Positions 59,089 to 64,000 of a stretch of DNA of 64,000 nt are shown here, one piece after another (the stretch's first letter is position 1; every line of letters starts with the position of its first letter). Source of the stretch: RGDT01 sp964630925. Lineage in GTDB: Bacteria > Planctomycetota > Planctomycetia > Gemmatales > Gemmataceae. The DNA is taken from assembly GCA_964630925.1 (NCBI GenBank), contig CAZVZK010000033.1, positions 12,747 through 76,746 on the forward strand, written 5' to 3'. A program made the translations under genes and the position numbers. A model generated the notes under the pieces. The model was not told the origin of the DNA, ran no database searches, and saw nothing but the letters and a program-made list of their open reading frames with translations.

Positions 59089-62070
59089 ATGACGCGCCGC
59101 GCCTGGCCGTGCCTGCTGTTGCTGCTCGCCTCGACGCCCGCCCCCGCCGCCCCCGTCGAGTTCAACCGCGACATCCGGCCACTCTTCGCCGAGAACTGCT
59201 TCGCCTGCCACGGCCCCGACACCGCCAAGCGCAAGGGCGGCCTGCGCCTCGACACCGAGGACGGCGCCAGGGCCACCCTCAAGGCCGGCAAGCCCGACGA
59301 GAGCGAGCTGTTCCTCCGCCTCACCCACGAGGACGGCAAGAAGCGCATGCCGCCGGCGGCCACCGGCAAGAAGCTCACGCCGGCCCAGGTGGCGCTCGTC
59401 AAGCGCTGGATCCACGAGGGCGCGAAGTACCAGGCCCACTGGTCGCTCATCGCCCCGGCCCGCGCCACCCTGCCCGCCGTCAAGGACACGAAGTGGGGAC
59501 GTAACGCCCTCGACCGCTTCCTCCTCGCCCGCCTGGAGGCCGAGGGCATGGCCCCGGCACGCGAGGCGGACCGCCGCGTCCTGCTGCGGCGGCTGTCGTT
59601 CGACCTCACCGGCCTGCCGCCCTCCGCCGAGGAGATCGACGCCTACAGCAACGACAGGTCCGAGAAGGCGTTCGAGGCGGCCGTCGAGCGCCTCCTGAAG
59701 TCGAGGCACCACGGCGAGCGCCTGGCGATGTACTGGCTCGACCTCGTCCGCTACGCCGACACCGGCGGCTACCACAGCGACAACCACCGCGACATCGCCC
59801 TCTTCCGCGACTACGTCATCAACGCCTTCAACGCCAACAAGCGCTTCGACGTGTTCACGTCCGAGCAGCTCGCCGGCGACCTGCTCCCCGGCGCCGGGCC
59901 GGAGCAGAAGATCGCGAGCGGCTACAACCGCCTGCTCATGACCACCGAGGAGGGCGGCGCGCAGCCCAAGGAGTACACGGCCAAGTACGCCGCCGACCGC
60001 GTCCGCAACGCCAGCGTCGTCTGGCTCGGCCTGACGATGGGATGCGCCGAGTGCCACACCCACAAGTACGACCCCATCACGATCAAGGAGTTCTACTCCT
60101 TCGCGGCCTTCTTCGCCGACGTGTCGGAGGTCGCCGTCGGCCGCCAGCCGCAGACGAGAATCCAGCTCCCCGAGCACGACCTGCTGCTCGCCCGCCTCAG
60201 CCAGGACATCGCCGAGGCGAGGAAGACGCTGGAGGCGCCCATCGACGCGGCGGCCCTGCGCCGGTGGGAGGCCAAGGCGCTCGACGAGCTGAAGACCGCG
60301 AAGCCGGCGTGGTCGCCCGTGACGCCGAAGTCCGCCGCCTCGGCGGGCAAGGCGACGCTGACTGTCCAGCCGGACGGCAGCGTCCTCGCCTCCGGCGCCA
60401 ACCCGGACAAGGACGTGTACACGATCACGCTGCCCGAGCAGAAGGGCGCGACGGGGCTGCGCCTGGAGGCGCTGGCCGACCCGTCGCTGCCGGGCCTGGG
60501 CCGCGGCAACGGCAACTTCGTGCTGACGAAGGCCACGGTCACCGTCGGCGGCAAGGCGGTCAAGGTGGCCCGCGTCGTGGCGGACCACTCGCAGGCCGCC
60601 TTCCCGGTCGATTCGCTCATCGGACGGAAGGGGGCCGGCTGGGCCGTCGAGGGGCACGTCGTCAAGGCGCCGTCGCGCACGGCGGTCTTCGTCTTCGCCG
60701 CCCCTCTGCCCGCCGGCGAGATCGCCGTCCGCCTCGAGTTCAACTCCATCTACGCCAAGCACTCCATCGGCAAGGCCCGGCTGTCGCTGTCCACGGAGGC
60801 CAGCCCCGGCCTGGCCGACCGCGCCGGCCTCCCCGCCGCCGTCGCCCTGGCCCTCAAGAGCGAGAAACGCACGCCGGAGCAGCATTCGGCGGTCGAGGCC
60901 CACTACCGCTCCGTCGCGCCGGAATTCGCCGCCGCGCGGAAGAAGCTCGCGGCCCTCACTTCCGAGAAGGCCGCGCTCGAGAAGAACGCCCCCAGCACGC
61001 TGATCTCGACGCCGGCGGCCCCGCGGACGATGCGCGTCCTGATGCGTGGCAACTGGCTCGACGACTCCGGCGAGATCGTGACGCCCGGCGTCCCGGCGTC
61101 GTTGCCGCCGCTCAAGGGCGACAGGCGATTGACGCGGCTCGACCTCGCCAAATGGCTGACGCGGGCCGACAACCCGCTGGTGGCCCGCGTCTTCGTCAAC
61201 CGCCTGTGGAAGCTGTTCTTCGGCCAGGGGCTCGTCACCTCGCTGGACGACTTCGGGGCGCAGGGCACGACGCCGTCGCACCCCGAGCTGCTCGACTGGC
61301 TCGCCGTCGAATTCCGCGAGTCCGGCTGGGACGTCCGCCACGTCATCCGGCTCATGGTGACGAGCGCCGCCTACCGGCAGTCGTCCGTGGCCGACGCGGC
61401 GCTGCGGGCGAAGGACCCGTACAACCGCCTGCTGGCCCGGCAGGGGCGGCACCGCCTCGACGCCGAGATGATCCGCGACAACGCCCTGTCCGTGTCCGGC
61501 CTGCTGGTGACGAAGGTGGGCGGCCCGTCGGTCAAGCCTTACCAGCCGGCCGGCTACTGGGCCTACCTCAACTTCCCGACCCGCGAGTGGGCCAACGACA
61601 CCGGCGAGAGCCAGTACCGCCGCGGGCTGTACACGTACTGGCAGCGGACGTTCCCGCACCCCAGCCTGCTGGCGTTCGACGCCCCCAGCCGCGAGGAATG
61701 CACCGTCGAGCGACCGCGCTCGAACACTCCGCAGCAGGCGCTCGTCCTGCTCAACGACCCCACCTACGTCGAGGCCGCCCGCGTGGTCGCCGAGAAAGTG
61801 CTGAAGGCCGGCAAGGACGACGGGTCACGCCTGGAGGCTGCATATCGCCGCATCCTGGGGCGTTCCCCGCGCGAGGCGGAGACGAAGGTCCTGCTGCCTC
61901 TGCTGGGGCGGCACCGCGAGCAGTTCAAGGCCGACCCCGCCGGGGCGGCATCGCTGCTCGCCGTCGGGCAGGCGCCCGTTGACGCCACGGCGGACAAGCC
62001 GGAGCTGGCGGCGTGGACCTCGGTGGCACGCGTGCTGTTGAACCTCCACGAGACCATCACGAGGGAGTGA
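59089..62070 (+). CDS. Secreted PSCyt1 / DUF1549 / DUF1553 protein
   Basis: A 993-residue protein unique in layout to planctomycetes and relatives. Residues 1-20 are a signal peptide. Residues about 22-110 form the PSCyt1 cytochrome-like domain with a heme motif CFACHG (Cys37, Cys40, His41). DUF1549 follows (about 150-400; NALDRFLLARLEAEGM, TGLPPSAEEIDAY). A middle jelly-roll like insertion occupies about 430-580. DUF1553 fills the end (LTRADNPLVARVFVNRLWKLFFGQGLV, LARQGRHRLDAEMIRDNALSVSGLL). The family is thought to be involved in polysaccharide use with the adjacent DUF1501 protein. The gene ends in the left copy of a duplicated junction sequence. Confidence 0.93.
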   Translation: MTRRAWPCLLLLLASTPAPAAPVEFNRDIRPLFAENCFACHGPDTAKRKGGLRLDTEDGARATLKAGKPDESELFLRLTHEDGKKRMPPAATGKKLTPAQVALVKRWIHEGAKYQAHWSLIAPARATLPAVKDTKWGRNALDRFLLARLEAEGMAPAREADRRVLLRRLSFDLTGLPPSAEEIDAYSNDRSEKAFEAAVERLLKSRHHGERLAMYWLDLVRYADTGGYHSDNHRDIALFRDYVINAFNANKRFDVFTSEQLAGDLLPGAGPEQKIASGYNRLLMTTEEGGAQPKEYTAKYAADRVRNASVVWLGLTMGCAECHTHKYDPITIKEFYSFAAFFADVSEVAVGRQPQTRIQLPEHDLLLARLSQDIAEARKTLEAPIDAAALRRWEAKALDELKTAKPAWSPVTPKSAASAGKATLTVQPDGSVLASGANPDKDVYTITLPEQKGATGLRLEALADPSLPGLGRGNGNFVLTKATVTVGGKAVKVARVVADHSQAAFPVDSLIGRKGAGWAVEGHVVKAPSRTAVFVFAAPLPAGEIAVRLEFNSIYAKHSIGKARLSLSTEASPGLADRAGLPAAVALALKSEKRTPEQHSAVEAHYRSVAPEFAAARKKLAALTSEKAALEKNAPSTLISTPAAPRTMRVLMRGNWLDDSGEIVTPGVPASLPPLKGDRRLTRLDLAKWLTRADNPLVARVFVNRLWKLFFGQGLVTSLDDFGAQGTTPSHPELLDWLAVEFRESGWDVRHVIRLMVTSAAYRQSSVADAALRAKDPYNRLLARQGRHRLDAEMIRDNALSVSGLLVTKVGGPSVKPYQPAGYWAYLNFPTREWANDTGESQYRRGLYTYWQRTFPHPSLLAFDAPSREECTVERPRSNTPQQALVLLNDPTYVEAARVVAEKVLKAGKDDGSRLEAAYRRILGRSPREAETKVLLPLLGRHREQFKADPAGAASLLAVGQAPVDATADKPELAAWTSVARVLLNLHETITRE

Positions 62071-62188
62071 CGCACGTGGCCCTGCACCCTATTCGGGTAT
62101 TCTCGTAGAGCACGCATCTTGCGTGCTTTCTTCGGAGCACGCAAGATGCGTGCTCTACGACAAGACGGTCTTCACCAGGGAGTGACGC
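62057..62188. repeat. Palindromic miniature element with flanking 17-base direct repeat
   Basis: A perfect inverted repeat of 23 bases per arm (62105-62127 and 62136-62158) surrounds the 8-base TTCTTCGG. Each arm contains an AGCACGCA/TGCGTGCT palindrome itself. It is flanked by direct repeats at 62057-62073 and 62172-62188 (17 bases, 1 mismatch, containing AGGGAGTGACGC). The left copy holds the stop of the PSCyt1 gene, the right copy the ribosome binding site of the DUF1501 gene. Removing one repeat and the insert would leave the two genes 4 bases apart. Confidence 0.75.
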
Positions 62189-62189
62189 C

Positions 62190-63596
<1,407 letters not shown>

Positions 63597-63615
63597 CGGG
63601 AGCGTGAGCGGCTCT

Positions 63616-63740
63616 GGGCGAGCGGGGATGCGTCCGCGCCCCGAGTCACACAGCGTCAGCGCCTCGTTGGCTTCACGCGCATCACCGAACCAGGATGCGC
63701 TGACGCTCTACTCGGGGCGCTGACGCATCCCCGCTCGCCC
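63616..63740. repeat. Intergenic inverted repeat, dispersed family
   Basis: A 19-base arm (63616-63634) is the exact complement of 63722-63740; pairing continues through the adjoining bases (63635-63646 with 63709-63720, with few mismatches), giving a stem of about 30 pairs with a 62-base middle. The part at 63699-63739 matches 7908-7948 with 3 mismatches in 41. As at the other site, it follows the stop of a gene. The 3 prime side of a DUF1501 gene is thus covered. Confidence 0.7.
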
Positions 63741-63784
63741 GATCCAGATGCCCTCACGCCGGAGAATGCCTGGGAGGGGACGCC

Positions 63785-63940
63785 ATGACCTGCCCACCCG
63801 ACATCGCCCGCATCCTGCTCCAGATCATCCGGGAGGGCATCCTCGCCGCACGCGCGGCCAGTTGGGACGGCGACGTGAAAAGGTGCGAGGCTGAGACGGA
63901 GGTGGAGGCCTACTTGGGCGAGCAAGGTTTGGCGGGGTAG
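63785..63940 (+). CDS. Small conserved planctomycete protein
   Basis: A 51-residue gene: MTCPPDIARILLQIIREGILAARAA then SWDGDVKRCEAETEVEAYLGEQ. The phrase DIARILLQII...WDGDxxRCxxExxH-like is familiar from short planctomycete proteins of unknown function. A GGGAGG occurs about 10 bases before the ATG. It is a probable helix-turn-helix-like bundle. Confidence 0.6.
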   Translation: MTCPPDIARILLQIIREGILAARAASWDGDVKRCEAETEVEAYLGEQGLAG

Positions 63941-63960
63941 GTGAGCTGGTAATCGGCAAC

Positions 63961-63997
63961 CAATTCAGACCCACATCGGCGAGCAATCCGGACCCAC
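63961..63997. repeat. Possible end of an insertion sequence at the window edge
   Basis: CAATTCAGACCCAC (63961-63974) and CAATCCGGACCCAC (63984-63997) are direct copies with two mismatches, 23 bases apart. Repeated short direct motifs of this type are seen in IS21-like ends. The rest of the element, if there is one, lies beyond the window. Confidence 0.28.
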
Positions 63998-64000
63998 CAC

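Noticed and set aside
58963..61659. An 898-codon minus-strand frame opposite the PSCyt1 gene
   Set aside because: Antisense shadow with repetitive composition; the plus strand holds the heme motif and DUF1549/DUF1553 signatures.

Overview
The window is GC-rich bacterial chromosome, almost certainly from a planctomycete of the Gemmataceae. The evidence is three proteins opening with the Gemmata-type domain TIGR02996 (LVLADWLEE-like motif), a secreted PSCyt1/DUF1549/DUF1553 protein followed by its DUF1501 partner, a DUF1080 protein, a sulfatase, an ECF sigma factor next to a serine/threonine kinase, a dihydropteroate-synthase-like C1 protein and a giant repeat-bearing secretin. Most genes are chromosomal housekeeping or lineage-specific genes. 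Accessory DNA is limited to one IS4-like element, phage-like debris, several palindromic intergenic repeats and a possible IS end at the right edge.

Layout. 0-11 kb: end of an ion-channel-like gene, mutS, a DUF2007 protein, a secreted S9 peptidase fused to a sulfatase-modifying-factor domain, htpG, a lone E2-type acyltransferase, a metallophosphoesterase and a WD40-like protein. 11.4-14.6 kb: flagellar rod and L-ring genes flgF-flgG-flgA-flgH, without flgI behind them. 14.7-22.2 kb: lineage-specific proteins, a TusA-like protein, mobA, a beta-lactamase-fold hydrolase overlapping a sulfatase, and a C39-like peptidase pair. 22.3-29.3 kb: class III aminotransferase, an Rpn-family nuclease with a candidate internal small gene and a free-standing copy of that small gene, a Gfo/Idh/MocA oxidoreductase, a P-II-like protein and a histidine kinase. 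29.4-39 kb: response regulator with a consensus promoter and long leader, mnmG, a three-gene overlapping operon with two leucine-rich-repeat proteins, a DHPS-like protein and tRNA-Arg. 39-46 kb: STPK/ECF pair, glycogen phosphorylase, HAD phosphatase and a frameshifted DUF4058 gene. 46-51.9 kb: the IS element, a DUF1080 protein overlapping an ATP-grasp ligase, and prophage debris. 51.9-64 kb: secretin with a strong terminator, DUF362 protein, Uma2 nuclease, the PSCyt1/DUF1501 operon split by a palindromic insertion, and a small conserved gene.

How the genes work together. Most units are short operons with ATGA or TGATG overlaps: 14720-15615, 17982-21208, 22286-24828, 33281-37199 and 48083-50163. 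The ECF/STPK pair and the histidine kinase/response regulator pair are probable signalling modules. The DUF1549/DUF1553-DUF1501 pair, the sulfatase and the DUF1080 protein are the usual planctomycete secreted polysaccharide-handling set.

The most interesting candidate is the Rpn locus at 23584-24828. An in-frame AGGAGG-8nt-ATG inside the nuclease gene would give a 72-residue C-terminal protein. Directly downstream is a separate 72-codon gene with the same ribosome binding site, spacing and about 54 percent identity. This looks like an intragenic antitoxin that has also been duplicated as an independent gene. All assignments were made by reading the sequence; no database search was run.
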